From Planotetraspora phitsanulokensis (GTDB taxonomy: Bacteria > Actinomycetota > Actinomycetes > Streptosporangiales > Streptosporangiaceae): 64,000 nt of DNA. This document shows positions 8,347 through 17,244 of the stretch, piece by piece (the stretch's first letter is position 1; the number at the start of each line of letters is the position of its first letter). Position numbers and translations under genes: made by a program. The stretch is from contig NZ_BOOP01000008.1 in assembly GCF_016863295.1 (NCBI RefSeq), positions 248,001 to 312,000 of the forward strand, given 5' to 3'. A model generated the notes under the pieces. It had not been told where the DNA came from. It made no database searches and was given only the letters and a program-made list of their open reading frames with translations.

Positions 8347-9099
8347 GTGCGCAACACCCCCCAAGACAGGGCAAGCTCAGGTGCCGTGAGCTCTGGTCAG
8401 CAGCTGAGGGACCGTCCGCCCGCGCCTCGTTCTCGCTCGAAGCGCCCCGACGTCAAATCCAAGCCTGGCTGGGTGACCCCCAAGCGGGTAGCCATCATCG
8501 GCGTCACGATCGCGGTCCTCGCCGGCGGCACGGCCTACGTGGTCCGCACGGCCATGGAGAACGCCAAGGCGCCGAAGGACGTGCTCACCCTCCAGGACAT
8601 CGCCAACAGCGACCCCTACGCGCCCAACCCGGAGAACGACGCGCTCAAGGCGCACGCCGTACAGGCGCTCAAGCAGGAAAGACTCAAAGAGGTCACCGAC
8701 AGCCGCAAGGCGAACCTCGACCCCGTGAAGATCGTTCCCAAGGCCCCCGGCGGTGGCGGCTTCGCGGCGGCGAACTTCCCGGCCGGCTCCACGCCTGACC
8801 CCGGCAGCAACAAGGCGCTCGGCAAGCAGATGGCCGCCGCCCGCGGCTGGAGCGGCGAGTGGGGATGCCTCGAGAAGTTGTGGGACAAGGAGAGCCACTG
8901 GAACGAGCGGGCGATGAACCGCTACAGCGGCGCGTACGGAATCCCCCAGTCCCTGCCGGGCAGCAAGATGGCCAGCGCGGGATCCGACTGGCAGACCAAC
9001 GCCGCGACCCAGATCAAGTGGGGGCTCGGATACATCGCCGGCCGTTACAAGTCGCCCTGCGGCGCCTGGGCGCACTCTCAGTCCTCCGGCTGGTACTAG
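8347..9099 (+). CDS. membrane-anchored lytic transglycosylase-like protein
   Basis: A 250-residue protein with a Pro/Arg/Ser-rich cytoplasmic start, one transmembrane segment (about residues 48-66, VAIIGVTIAVLAGGTAYVV), an Ala/Lys-rich stalk and a C-terminal domain of about 80 residues. The domain has CLEKLWDKESHWNERA, SGAYGIPQSLPGSKM, TQIKWGLGYIAGRY and a final SSGWY, the pattern of small transglycosylase or aggregation-promoting-factor-type domains; Glu in KESHW is the likely catalytic acid. It would cut peptidoglycan at the cell surface during growth or spore germination. The start is uncertain: GTG 8347 is annotated and GTG 8386 is an equally weak alternative. A CRP-like site lies upstream. 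Confidence 0.85.
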   Translation: MRNTPQDRASSGAVSSGQQLRDRPPAPRSRSKRPDVKSKPGWVTPKRVAIIGVTIAVLAGGTAYVVRTAMENAKAPKDVLTLQDIANSDPYAPNPENDALKAHAVQALKQERLKEVTDSRKANLDPVKIVPKAPGGGGFAAANFPAGSTPDPGSNKALGKQMAAARGWSGEWGCLEKLWDKESHWNERAMNRYSGAYGIPQSLPGSKMASAGSDWQTNAATQIKWGLGYIAGRYKSPCGAWAHSQSSGWY

Positions 9100-9539
9100 G
9101 CCGTATCCGCCCAGCCTCTGGCGAGCGGGAGCACATCGCGGGCGTGCCCGCGGTGCCACGCGGCCCAGCCGAGGAACGCGGCGACGGCGGAGGCGTCCCA
9201 TCGGCCGGGATCACGTGCGACGAGCCTGTCGCGCCGGTCGTCGTCGGCGACGTCGACCAGGCACACGGCGATCCCGTCCAGCAGGGGAGCGGAGGGAACG
9301 GCCAGGACCTCTCCCAGTGGAGACTGGCCGGTGAGCAGGAGGTCGACTCCACGCTCCTGGTAGTCCAGGGCCCTGCGCACCCACAGCTCGGTCATGTGCT
9401 GCCGCCAGCGGCGGTCCGCGCCCTCCGGCACACCGACTTCGTCGAAGTCGTGCACGGCCACTCCACGGAGCCTGCCGGCCACGGAGAGGGCGAGTGCGGA
9501 CTTGCCCGAGCAACTGGACCCGGTCAGCTTGAGCAGCAT
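9096..9539 (-). CDS. small P-loop nucleotide-binding protein
   Basis: A 147-residue protein starting with a Walker A loop, LTGSSCSGKSALA (about residues 5-17), followed by a strand ending in VHDFDEVGVP, an acidic site suited to a kinase substrate or Walker B role, and a segment VCLVDVADDDRRDRLVARDP typical of small adenylate-kinase-like folds. It has no signal peptide or membrane segment. It could be a small-molecule kinase or a nucleoside-phosphate-binding protein; the substrate is not recognisable. ATG 9539 begins directly at the P-loop strand. Its stop overlaps the stop of the convergent lytic protein gene, and the glycosyltransferase gene diverges 153 bp upstream. Confidence 0.75.
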   Translation of the reverse strand: MLLKLTGSSCSGKSALALSVAGRLRGVAVHDFDEVGVPEGADRRWRQHMTELWVRRALDYQERGVDLLLTGQSPLGEVLAVPSAPLLDGIAVCLVDVADDDRRDRLVARDPGRWDASAVAAFLGWAAWHRGHARDVLPLARGWADTA

Positions 9540-9692
9540 CTCGCCAGCCTGGCCGATCGGCGGGGATCTCGTCCAACGGGATTTCGCCCGGCCCGGTTCA
9601 CACCGGCGAGGCGTCCATTCTCTGGTCAGATTTGGTCGACCTTTCGGCAATCCTGAGGGGATGCCGCCGGTCCGCAATGCACCCTTGCCCTC

Positions 9693-11618
9693 ATGGGTGT
9701 GAAGGTCAGCGTGGTTGTGCCCGTGTTCAACCCCGGGCCGGCGGACGACGCCTTCGGCGCGTGCGTGCGTTCGCTCCTCGAGCAGTCGCTCCCGCCGGAA
9801 GAGTACGAAGTGATCTTCGCGGACGACGGGTCGACGGACGGCGCGCCCGGTCGGCTCGACGCGATCGCGGTCAACCGCCCGAACGTCCGCGTGCTGCACC
9901 TGGACCACAGCGGCTCCCTCGCCCGCGCGCGCAACGTGGGACTGTCGGCGGCCCGCGGCGACTACGTCTACCTGATGAACCAGCACGACCGGCTGGAGCC
10001 CGCCGCACTGGAGCACATGTACGGCATGGCGGTGGAGACCGACGCGGACGTGCTGGTCGGCCGGGTGGTGGACGGCGGGCCGCCACTGTCGGCCTTCGCC
10101 GGGAACCAGCCGCGTGCGGACGTCCTGCGCGACCACCTGCTGGCGCTGCCGACGGCGCACAAGCTGTTCAACCGCGAGTTCGTCGAGGCCTGCCAGCTGC
10201 GCTTCCCCGAACGCCCGCTGTCCGAGCCGTCCTTCGTGACCAGGGCGTACCTGGCGGCGAAGGTGGTCGCGATCCTCGCCGAGGAGATCTGTTGCCACCT
10301 CGGTCCCGTCGAGGACGAGTCGCCCGACCCCGGGGCCCTGTACGACGGCCTGCACGCGATCCTCGACGTCGTCGACGCCCACACCGGGCCGGGACGGCAG
10401 CGCGACCGCATCTACGCCCACTGGTACCGGGTGCTGGGGCTGCGGCGCCTCGGCGGGAGCCGGTTCCTGGCGGCCCCCGACGACGAGCGCACGATCCTGT
10501 TCTCGCTGATGTACCGGCTCACCGTCGAGCGGTTCCCTCCCGCCCTCGACGCCTATCTCCCCGTCCATCTGAGGGCTCGGGTGGCCCTGCTCCGGCACGG
10601 CAGGCTGCAGACGCTCGTCGAACTCGCCGCCGCGTCCCAGGGCACGAGGCTGCGCGCCGAGTTGCGCGACGTGCGCTGGGAGCAGAGCGTGCTGGCCCTC
10701 GACCTCGGCGTCGAGATCGTGCGCGCGGACGGCAGCCCGCTGTGGTTCCGCGAAGAGGGAGGGCGGCTGTTCTGGACGCCCACCGTGCCCATGGACGGGC
10801 TGCTGGACCAGGAGACGGCCGATGTCACCGACGCCGCGGCCAAGGCCCGCATGGAGGTCTACATCCGCGACGCGGAGACCGGCGTCATGTACTTCCTCCC
10901 GGTGACCAGCACGGTCGACCGGGACGCCGTGGGGGACCAGGTGCGTGTCCGGGCGAGCGGCGAGGCCCGGCTCGACGTGGGTTCGGCCGCGCTCGGCAGG
11001 CCGCTCCGTACCGGGATATGGGAGGTCCACGTGCGGATGCGCGGCGTGCACCCCTGCCGCACCCGCGTCGCCCGGCCCGACGCGCCGGTGAACTGCGCGG
11101 GGGTGCTTGCGGAGGATCCCCGGCGGCTGGTCGTGCCGTGCTGGTCGGAGCGCGGTGAGCTCGGCGTCTGCGTTGAACCCAAGTCGTTCCCCGAGTCCAT
11201 CGCGCTGGTGTCGTCGAGGGCGTCCGTCGCCCGCCAGGAGCGGCACGTCTTCGTCGTCGTTCCCGTGCCGTACGTGCCGCCCAGTGGCGGGCCGCCGGCC
11301 GAGCTGGTGCTGCGCGAGGGGGACGGACACGGCCGGAGCATGACGGTCCCGGCGCTCGTCGAGCCGGGGATCCCCGGGCGCCTGGCCGGCCAGCTCATCG
11401 CCAAGGTGCCGGTGAGCAGGACGCGCGGGGACGACAGCATCGGGCCGGGATCCTGGCGGCCGAGCCTGCGGATCGACGAGAAGGACGTCGACCTGCTGTT
11501 CGGCCTGGCGGTTGGCCGCGGCGGGCAGGTGAGGGTCCTGCCCGCCGGGACGCGTCCCGCGCCGTCGCTCCTCAGAAGGGTCGCGCGGCGGGTCCTTCGC
11601 TACCGTCCGAGCAGGTGA
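9693..11618 (+). CDS. family 2 glycosyltransferase with large C-terminal region
   Basis: A 641-residue protein. Residues 1-110 form a GT-A nucleotide-sugar domain: VSVVVPVFNPG, EVIFADDGSTDG (nucleotide-binding Asp) and ARNVGLSAARGDYVYLMNQHDRLEP. In most relatives the last block reads DxDD; here it is N-Q-H-D, so the usual metal-binding DxD is altered. Residues of about 330-640 form beta-rich segments like the C-terminal domains of wall polymer glycosyltransferases of TarS type (weak similarity by eye). It has no membrane segment. A role in decorating teichoic-acid-like polymers is possible; activity is uncertain given the motif. It ends 19 bases into the convergent hydrolase gene. Confidence 0.82.
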   Translation: MGVKVSVVVPVFNPGPADDAFGACVRSLLEQSLPPEEYEVIFADDGSTDGAPGRLDAIAVNRPNVRVLHLDHSGSLARARNVGLSAARGDYVYLMNQHDRLEPAALEHMYGMAVETDADVLVGRVVDGGPPLSAFAGNQPRADVLRDHLLALPTAHKLFNREFVEACQLRFPERPLSEPSFVTRAYLAAKVVAILAEEICCHLGPVEDESPDPGALYDGLHAILDVVDAHTGPGRQRDRIYAHWYRVLGLRRLGGSRFLAAPDDERTILFSLMYRLTVERFPPALDAYLPVHLRARVALLRHGRLQTLVELAAASQGTRLRAELRDVRWEQSVLALDLGVEIVRADGSPLWFREEGGRLFWTPTVPMDGLLDQETADVTDAAAKARMEVYIRDAETGVMYFLPVTSTVDRDAVGDQVRVRASGEARLDVGSAALGRPLRTGIWEVHVRMRGVHPCRTRVARPDAPVNCAGVLAEDPRRLVVPCWSERGELGVCVEPKSFPESIALVSSRASVARQERHVFVVVPVPYVPPSGGPPAELVLREGDGHGRSMTVPALVEPGIPGRLAGQLIAKVPVSRTRGDDSIGPGSWRPSLRIDEKDVDLLFGLAVGRGGQVRVLPAGTRPAPSLLRRVARRVLRYRPSR

Positions 11619-12619
11619 GCCAGCAGGGCCTCACGGAACTCGGCGGGCCTGTCGATCTGGGGGCCGTGGCCGGCTCCCTCGATGACCACCTCGCGGTAGG
11701 CGCCGTAGAGGTCGAGAGCGGCCCGCGTCTGGGCGATCATCGGCTGGGCCGGCGTGCCGTCCCAGCCGGGGACCGCGCCGATCGCGCCCAGGTGGGCGAG
11801 GTCGAACAGTGACGTGTCGGAGACGATCACGTCCTGCGCGCCCCTGATCCACAGGATCGGCGGCTTGGGATCGATCGTGTGCAGGTCGTCGATGCGGAAG
11901 TTGGTGGGGGCGAGGGTGTTGAGCACGCCCCGCTTGCCCGGCGCGATGCCCGGCCACGCGTCCGTCGCGGCCATGTCACCCGGGTAGTGGTCCTCGCCGA
12001 TCCGCGTGGACAACATGGACTCGACGAACGCGTCCTCCTCCTCGCCGAGGTCCGTGCCGGGCGCCACGTAGGCGGCCCGGAGCACCGAGCGGGGGGACAC
12101 GGGAGAGTCGGCCGTGAGGTCGCGCGCTTTGATCGCCGCCACGAAGTCGGGGTTCGCGGCGCCACCGCCCGAGCCCGTGCCGTCGGGGTGGTTGAGCGTC
12201 CCCTCGGGGCCCCGCGTCCCGCCGAAGCCGTACGGCGAGCAGGGGTTGACCAGCGTGAGGCTCCTGACGGCCTCAGGGCGGTCGCGCAGAGCCTGCAGGA
12301 CGACGGCGCCGCCCAGACTCCAGCCGACGAGGTGCGCCGGCCCGATCGTGTCGAGGAACGACAGGACGTCGTCGGAGTAGTCCCGCACACCGCGGGAGGC
12401 GTCCACCGGCTCGGGGTCGGAGTCGCCGAATCCGCGGAGGTCGACGGCGAGCGGCCGGACCCGCCCGGCGATCGCCGTCATGGTGGAGTGCCAGAACGTG
12501 CTCGAGGAGACGTTGCCGTGGACGAACACGACGGGCTCGCCCGTCGCCTCGGGCACCGAGACGACGTTGAGGGTCAGGCGCGGCGTGGTGACGCGCTCGG
12601 ACGAGATCGATGAACTCAT
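11600..12619 (-). CDS. alpha/beta-fold hydrolase
   Basis: A 339-residue cytosolic hydrolase. It shows the oxyanion loop VVFVHGNVSSS, the nucleophile elbow VGWSLGGAVV (Ser), a late Asp in LWIRGAQDVIV and the catalytic His in EGAGHGPQIDRP, so the triad is intact. The cap region is long (about residues 130-245). ATG 12619 overlaps the upstream esterase stop as ATGA, giving strong evidence for co-translation and deciding the start. As the last gene of the set with transporter, secreted esterase and 3-hydroxybutyrate dehydrogenase, it probably cleaves an ester or lactone inside the cell; the exact substrate is unknown. Confidence 0.88.
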   Translation of the reverse strand: MSSSISSERVTTPRLTLNVVSVPEATGEPVVFVHGNVSSSTFWHSTMTAIAGRVRPLAVDLRGFGDSDPEPVDASRGVRDYSDDVLSFLDTIGPAHLVGWSLGGAVVLQALRDRPEAVRSLTLVNPCSPYGFGGTRGPEGTLNHPDGTGSGGGAANPDFVAAIKARDLTADSPVSPRSVLRAAYVAPGTDLGEEEDAFVESMLSTRIGEDHYPGDMAATDAWPGIAPGKRGVLNTLAPTNFRIDDLHTIDPKPPILWIRGAQDVIVSDTSLFDLAHLGAIGAVPGWDGTPAQPMIAQTRAALDLYGAYREVVIEGAGHGPQIDRPAEFREALLAHLLGR

Positions 12620-13959
12620 TGCGTGGCTCCGAGAGAGCAGGTGTTTTCCAGGTCGCCCGTGGTCGGGCGGGGAACGGTACGGCTGGCGGGGGGCGGCGCG
12701 CCGGTGCCGATCCACCGCTCGAGAGCGGTGAAGGCGCTGCGGAAGCACGGCAGCAGCGGCCGGAGCTGGTCGGGATAGGCGGGGTACAGGCCGTCGACGT
12801 GGTTGCCGTCCTCGATCCGGTAGTACCGGACCAGGTCGTCACGGTGGCGATCGCGGATCATCTTGGCGTAGACGTCCGAATCCTGGCTGATGGGGAGCAG
12901 GCTGTCCAGAGTGCCGTGCACCATGATCAGCGGGCGCTTGATCTTGCCGGTGAGGGAGACCCTCTCCACGGCCTTGTGCACGCTCTTGGGCCTGGACGCG
13001 TAGTCGTAGTCGGTGTCGCAGGCCGGCGCGCCCGGGGCGCAGTACGGCGTGCCCGCCTGAGTGGCGCCGTCGAAGTCCGGGTCGAACTCCTCACGGAAGA
13101 TCCGCTGAGTGAGGTCCCAGTAGATCTGGTAGTGGAAGGGCCACAGGAACTCCGAGCCGGGCGCGTAGCCCGCGGCGAGCATGCCCGCGGTGTCCCCCGC
13201 GGGGTAGGCCCGCAGGGCGGGAGGCAGGAACGTCAGCAGGTTGGGCCCGTCGGCCGTCCACAGGACGCCCTCCCAGTCGACGCCGCCGTCCCACAGGTCG
13301 GGGCGGTTCTCCAGTTGCCAGCGCACCAGGTACCCGCCGTTGGACTGGCCGGCGACGATGGAGGTCTTCGGCGCCTTGCCGTACCTCTGCTTGACGACCT
13401 TCTTGGCCGCGACGGCGAGCTGGCTGACCCGGTCGTTCCACTCCACGACCGCGTCCCCGGGACGCTTCCCGTCGAGATAGAAGGTGGTGCCGGTGTTGCC
13501 CTTGTCGGTCGCCGCGTAGGCGTAGCCCTTGGCGAGCGCCCAGTCGGAGATCGTGAAGTCGTTGGCGTAGGTCTCCCTGTTGCCCGGCGACCCCGCCACG
13601 ACCAGGCCGCCGTTCCAGTGCTCGGGGAGCCGGACGACGAACTGCGCGTCGTGGTTCCACCCGTGGTTGGTGTCCCCGGTCGAGGTGTCGGGGAAGTACC
13701 CGTCGATCTGCATGCCGGGCACTCCGGTCGGGTTCACCGCCCCGGCCGAGTTGAGCCCCGTCCAGTCGGCCACGTCGGTGTGGCCGGAGGCCACCGTGCC
13801 CGCCGTGGTGAGGTCGTCGAGACACGCGCTGATCTGGTGCTCGGCCCCCGGCACGGTGACCGGACGGCACGAGGACGCCGACGCGGACGCGGGGACGGCG
13901 GACAGGCCGGCGGCGGCGACCACCGCGGCGACGAGCAGTCCGGGAAGACGGCGGGGCAT
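12616..13959 (-). CDS. secreted tannase/oligomer-hydrolase-like esterase
   Basis: A 447-residue exported hydrolase. The signal peptide is [20 protein letters not shown] with a probable cut after ASASA (about residues 26-28). The mature enzyme has the nucleophile elbow VAGQSNGGYLV (Ser), the region MVHGTLDSLLP with a candidate catalytic Asp, and a candidate catalytic His in IEDGNHVDGLYP. Overall it looks like the tannase/feruloyl esterase or hydroxybutyrate oligomer hydrolase group. Paired Cys (SCRP, SACLDD, YCAPGAPACD) suggest disulfides. It sits directly behind the MHS transporter (TGATG junction) and ahead of a cytosolic hydrolase. With 3-hydroxybutyrate dehydrogenase nearby, degradation of extracellular hydroxybutyrate esters is the best guess. 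Confidence 0.85.
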   Translation of the reverse strand: MPRRLPGLLVAAVVAAAGLSAVPASASASSCRPVTVPGAEHQISACLDDLTTAGTVASGHTDVADWTGLNSAGAVNPTGVPGMQIDGYFPDTSTGDTNHGWNHDAQFVVRLPEHWNGGLVVAGSPGNRETYANDFTISDWALAKGYAYAATDKGNTGTTFYLDGKRPGDAVVEWNDRVSQLAVAAKKVVKQRYGKAPKTSIVAGQSNGGYLVRWQLENRPDLWDGGVDWEGVLWTADGPNLLTFLPPALRAYPAGDTAGMLAAGYAPGSEFLWPFHYQIYWDLTQRIFREEFDPDFDGATQAGTPYCAPGAPACDTDYDYASRPKSVHKAVERVSLTGKIKRPLIMVHGTLDSLLPISQDSDVYAKMIRDRHRDDLVRYYRIEDGNHVDGLYPAYPDQLRPLLPCFRSAFTALERWIGTGAPPPASRTVPRPTTGDLENTCSLGATQ

Positions 13960-15311
13960 CAGGCCTCCTTGACGACGTGGACGGGCTGCGGGCCGGGGTT
14001 CGACGACGCCTCGACGGCGGCCAGGTCGCGGTCGCGGGTCTCCTTGGTCACGAAGACCGCGATGAGGGTGAGCACGGCCGCGGCCGCCACGTAGATGGAG
14101 ACGGGCAGGGCCGAGTCGAAAGAGCTGAGCAGCTGGACCGCGATGATCGGGGCGAGCGCGCCGGCCACGATTGAGGCGAGCTGGTAGCCGATCGAGACGC
14201 CCGAGTAGCGCATGCGGGTACCGAACATCTCGGAGAAGAACGCCGCCTGCGGGCCGTACATCGCGCCGTGGAAGAGCAGTCCGACGGTCACGGCCAGCGT
14301 GACGAGGAAGAACGACTTGGTGTCGATCAACGGGAAGAACGCGAACGCCCACAGGCCCATCGCGGCGGCGCCGAACAGGTAGACGGGACGGCGGCCGACC
14401 CGGTCGGAGAGCGCGCCCCACATGGGGATCGTGACGAAGTGGATCGCCGAGGCGATCAGCACCGCGTTGAGCGCCGTCTGCTTGGCCAGCCCGGCCGCCT
14501 CCACCGCGTACACCAGGATGAAGGCGGTGATCACGTAGTAGGAGATGTTCTCGACGAGCCGGGCGCCGATCGCGAGGACGACGTCGCGCCAGTGATAGCG
14601 CAGCACGTCGAGGATGGGCATCGACGGCGTCTTGTCCTCCTCCTGCTTGGCCAGCGCCGCCTGGAAGACGGGGGACTCGGTGACGGTGAGCCGGATCCAC
14701 AGGCCGATCAGCACGAGCACGCCGGAGAGCAGGAACGGGATGCGCCAGCCCCAGGAGAGGAAGGCGTCGTCCGGCTGGACCGCGGTGAGCAGGGCGAGCA
14801 CGCCGGTGGCGATCAGGTTGCCGCCGGGGGCGCCGGCCTGCGGCCACGACGCCCAGAAGCCGCGGTTGCGCGGCTCGCCGTGCTCGGAGACGAGCAGCAC
14901 CGCGCCGCCCCATTCGCCGCCGAGGGCGAAGCCCTGGATCAGCCGCAGCAGGGTCAGCAGGATCGCGGCTCCGGTGCCCAGCGTGGCGTAGGTGGGGAGC
15001 AGGCCGATCAGGAACGTCGCGCCGCCCATCATGAGGAGGCTGATGACGAGCAGCCGCTTGCGGCCGAGCCGGTCGCCGTAGTGCCCGAAGACCAGCCCGC
15101 CGAGCGGACGGGCGGCGAAGCCCACGGCGTAGGTGAGGAACGAGAGCAGCGTGCCGGTGAGCGCGTCCTGTGTCGGGAAGAACAGCTTGTTGAAGACGAG
15201 GGCCGCGGCGGAGCCGTACAGGAAGAAGTCGTACCACTCGATCGTCGTGCCGATCAGGCTGGCGCCGACGATCTTGCCGATTCGGGTGCGGGGTGGGGAT
15301 GTGCTGACCAT
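13959..15311 (-). CDS. MHS-family (metabolite:H+ symporter) MFS transporter
   Basis: A 450-residue, 12-segment transporter of the shikimate/alpha-ketoglutarate/proline symporter group. Diagnostic stretches are TTIEWYDFFLYGSAAALVF near the N-terminus, ARPLGGLVFGHYGDRLGRKR (loop 2-3), LRLIQGFALGGEWGGAVLL and WGWRIPFLLSG. ATG 15311 fits the family start; a GTG 75 bases upstream would only add an unconserved leader. Such proteins import organic acids with protons. Its stop overlaps the esterase start by one base, so the two are co-translated. The set suggests import of an organic acid released by the esterase, perhaps 3-hydroxybutyrate. Confidence 0.9.
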   Translation of the reverse strand: MVSTSPPRTRIGKIVGASLIGTTIEWYDFFLYGSAAALVFNKLFFPTQDALTGTLLSFLTYAVGFAARPLGGLVFGHYGDRLGRKRLLVISLLMMGGATFLIGLLPTYATLGTGAAILLTLLRLIQGFALGGEWGGAVLLVSEHGEPRNRGFWASWPQAGAPGGNLIATGVLALLTAVQPDDAFLSWGWRIPFLLSGVLVLIGLWIRLTVTESPVFQAALAKQEEDKTPSMPILDVLRYHWRDVVLAIGARLVENISYYVITAFILVYAVEAAGLAKQTALNAVLIASAIHFVTIPMWGALSDRVGRRPVYLFGAAAMGLWAFAFFPLIDTKSFFLVTLAVTVGLLFHGAMYGPQAAFFSEMFGTRMRYSGVSIGYQLASIVAGALAPIIAVQLLSSFDSALPVSIYVAAAAVLTLIAVFVTKETRDRDLAAVEASSNPGPQPVHVVKEA

Positions 15312-15389
15312 GTCGAACTCCTCGCATGGGGGGTTCCGGCCAACGTACGCAGTGACCCGGGTCACTCCTATGGGGCCTTCACACACACC

Positions 15390-17243
15390 TCAGGCATCGG
15401 GCATGTGGGTGCGCAGGCGGTGCAGCCTCAGGGCGAGCTGGATCTCCAGTGCCCGCTCGGGCTCCTGCCAGTCGGCGCCGAGGAGCTGTCCCACCCGGTC
15501 GAGCCGCTGGGTCACCGTGTTGACGTGGATGTGCAGCGCGTCCGCCGTGCGGGACAACGAACCCCCGACGCCGAAGTAGGCCGTCAGCGTCTTGACCAGG
15601 GCGGTCCCGCGCCGCGTGTCGTAGTCGAGCACCGGGCCGAGGGCCGAGACGAGGAATCCGGAGACGTCGCGGCCCTCGCCGATCAGCAGGCCGACGAAGC
15701 CGAGCTCCTCCGCGCTCGCCCCGTCGCCCGCGCGCCCGAGTGAGATCAGCGCGTCGGCGCAGCGCTGGGCCTCGCGGTACGCCTCCGCCACCGACGCGGC
15801 GCTGCCCGCCGCCGCTCCCGCCGTCGCCGGACGTCCCAGCGAGGCGCTCAGGTCGGCCGCGGCGCGGCGCGCCATCAGCCCCGGCTTGTCGCCGGGGAGC
15901 AGCAGGACGACCTCGTCGCCGCGCGCGGCGGCGAGCCCGTGCGCGATCGACGCCTGCGACGACGCCCAGAACGCGGCGCGCTCCCGCTGCCCGTCGTGCC
16001 GGGCGACGATCAGCACGTGCGGCGCGCCGAGGTCCACGCCGAGCCTGCGGGCGCGGTCGCGCAGGCCGCCGAGTTCGGGCCGGGAGATGAGGTCGTCGAG
16101 CAGCTCGCCGCGGACCCGGCCCTCGGCCTCGGACACGCTGCGCCTGAACAGCAGCAGCAGCGCGGTCACCAGGGCCGCCCGCTCAAGGATGCGCTGGTCG
16201 GTGTCGGAGACCGGGTTGTCCGTCCGCAACACCAGCGTGCACAGCGGCGCCGCGCCGACGTCGACCGAGGCCACGAACGCGTCGCCCCTCTTGACCGTAC
16301 GGCCGAGCGCGCGCGACGACTGGGCGGCGTCGAAGACTCCGGCGTCCAGGTCGCCGGCCTGCCCGACGAGCGGACGCCCCTCGTCGTCGAGGACGGTCAG
16401 GCTGCCGCCGAGCACCTCGGTCACGACGGCCGCCACGTCCTCAACGCCGCCTCCGCGCAGGACGAGGCCGGTCATCCGGTCGTGGGCGTCCGCCGCGCGC
16501 TCGATGGCCTCACTGTGCGCGCGGATGAGGCCGTTCGCCTGGCTCAGCTCCGCCAGGGCGGCCCTGGTCTCCTGCAGCAACCTGGCGTTGTCGATCGCGA
16601 CGGCGGCGTGCGCGGCCAGCGAGACCAGCAGCGCCACCTCCTCCTGCAGGAACGGCCGGGCGCTGCGGTTGGCGGCGAACAGCACGCCGATCACCTGGGC
16701 GCCGATGCGGAGCGGCACGCCGAGGATGGCCACCAGGCCCTCCTCGTGCACCGCCTCGTCGATCGTGCTCGTGTGCCGGAAGCGGGGGTCGTCGAAGTAG
16801 TCCGCCGTGTTGTACGGCATGCCCGTCTGGGCGACCAGACCGCCGAGTCCCGCGCCCATGGCCAGCCGTACCCGCCGGAAGTGTGCGGATATGGACCCGT
16901 CCGTCACCCGCATGTACGTGTCGCCGTGTTCGGGGTCGTTCAGCGTCATGTAGGCGATGTCGGTGCCGAGCAGGAGCCGGGCACGGTGGACGATCGCCTC
17001 GAGCACGGCGTCGAGGTCGGTCAGCCCGGCGAGGTCGCTCGCCGTGTCGAACAGCGCGGACAGTTCGGCCTCCCGCTTGGCCCTCCTGCGTAACATCGCA
17101 CGGACCTTGAGCGCCGCGACCTTGGCCTGTTCCAGCTCGTCGAGCGTCGCTGAGTCCGCGCCGGCCGCGCGGGCTTGCAGGACCGGCCCCTCGAACTCCA
17201 CGGCCGAAGCCTCCCTGACCAGGAGTTCGAGGTAGACGTTCAC
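15390..17243 (-). CDS. GAF-domain PucR/CdaR-type transcriptional regulator
   Basis: A 617-residue regulator. A short coiled N-terminal region (residues 1-65) precedes a GAF ligand-binding domain (about 66-215, with DYFDDPRF, ILGVPLRIGAQVIGVLFAA). A middle domain of PucR type follows and a C-terminal helix-turn-helix (about 555-610, YFGVGGSLSRTADALHIHVNTVTQRLDRV, described here in part) of the PucR family. Such proteins sense small molecules and activate catabolic genes. It starts at GTG 17243, one base after the stop of the 3-hydroxybutyrate dehydrogenase gene, and precedes the MHS transporter by 78 bp, so it probably controls this set and is encoded within it. Confidence 0.9.
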   Translation of the reverse strand: MNVYLELLVREASAVEFEGPVLQARAAGADSATLDELEQAKVAALKVRAMLRRRAKREAELSALFDTASDLAGLTDLDAVLEAIVHRARLLLGTDIAYMTLNDPEHGDTYMRVTDGSISAHFRRVRLAMGAGLGGLVAQTGMPYNTADYFDDPRFRHTSTIDEAVHEEGLVAILGVPLRIGAQVIGVLFAANRSARPFLQEEVALLVSLAAHAAVAIDNARLLQETRAALAELSQANGLIRAHSEAIERAADAHDRMTGLVLRGGGVEDVAAVVTEVLGGSLTVLDDEGRPLVGQAGDLDAGVFDAAQSSRALGRTVKRGDAFVASVDVGAAPLCTLVLRTDNPVSDTDQRILERAALVTALLLLFRRSVSEAEGRVRGELLDDLISRPELGGLRDRARRLGVDLGAPHVLIVARHDGQRERAAFWASSQASIAHGLAAARGDEVVLLLPGDKPGLMARRAAADLSASLGRPATAGAAAGSAASVAEAYREAQRCADALISLGRAGDGASAEELGFVGLLIGEGRDVSGFLVSALGPVLDYDTRRGTALVKTLTAYFGVGGSLSRTADALHIHVNTVTQRLDRVGQLLGADWQEPERALEIQLALRLHRLRTHMPDA

Positions 17244-17244
17244 G

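Noticed and set aside
9540-11330. Minus-strand extension of the P-loop protein through the glycosyltransferase
   Set aside because: The frame is simply open by GC bias; conserved P-loop sequence begins at 9539 and the glycosyltransferase on the plus strand is well supported.
12616-15327. A 903-codon minus-strand frame fusing transporter and esterase regions
   Set aside because: Its upstream part is an out-of-frame reading of the MHS transporter; the signal peptide at 13959 marks the true esterase start.
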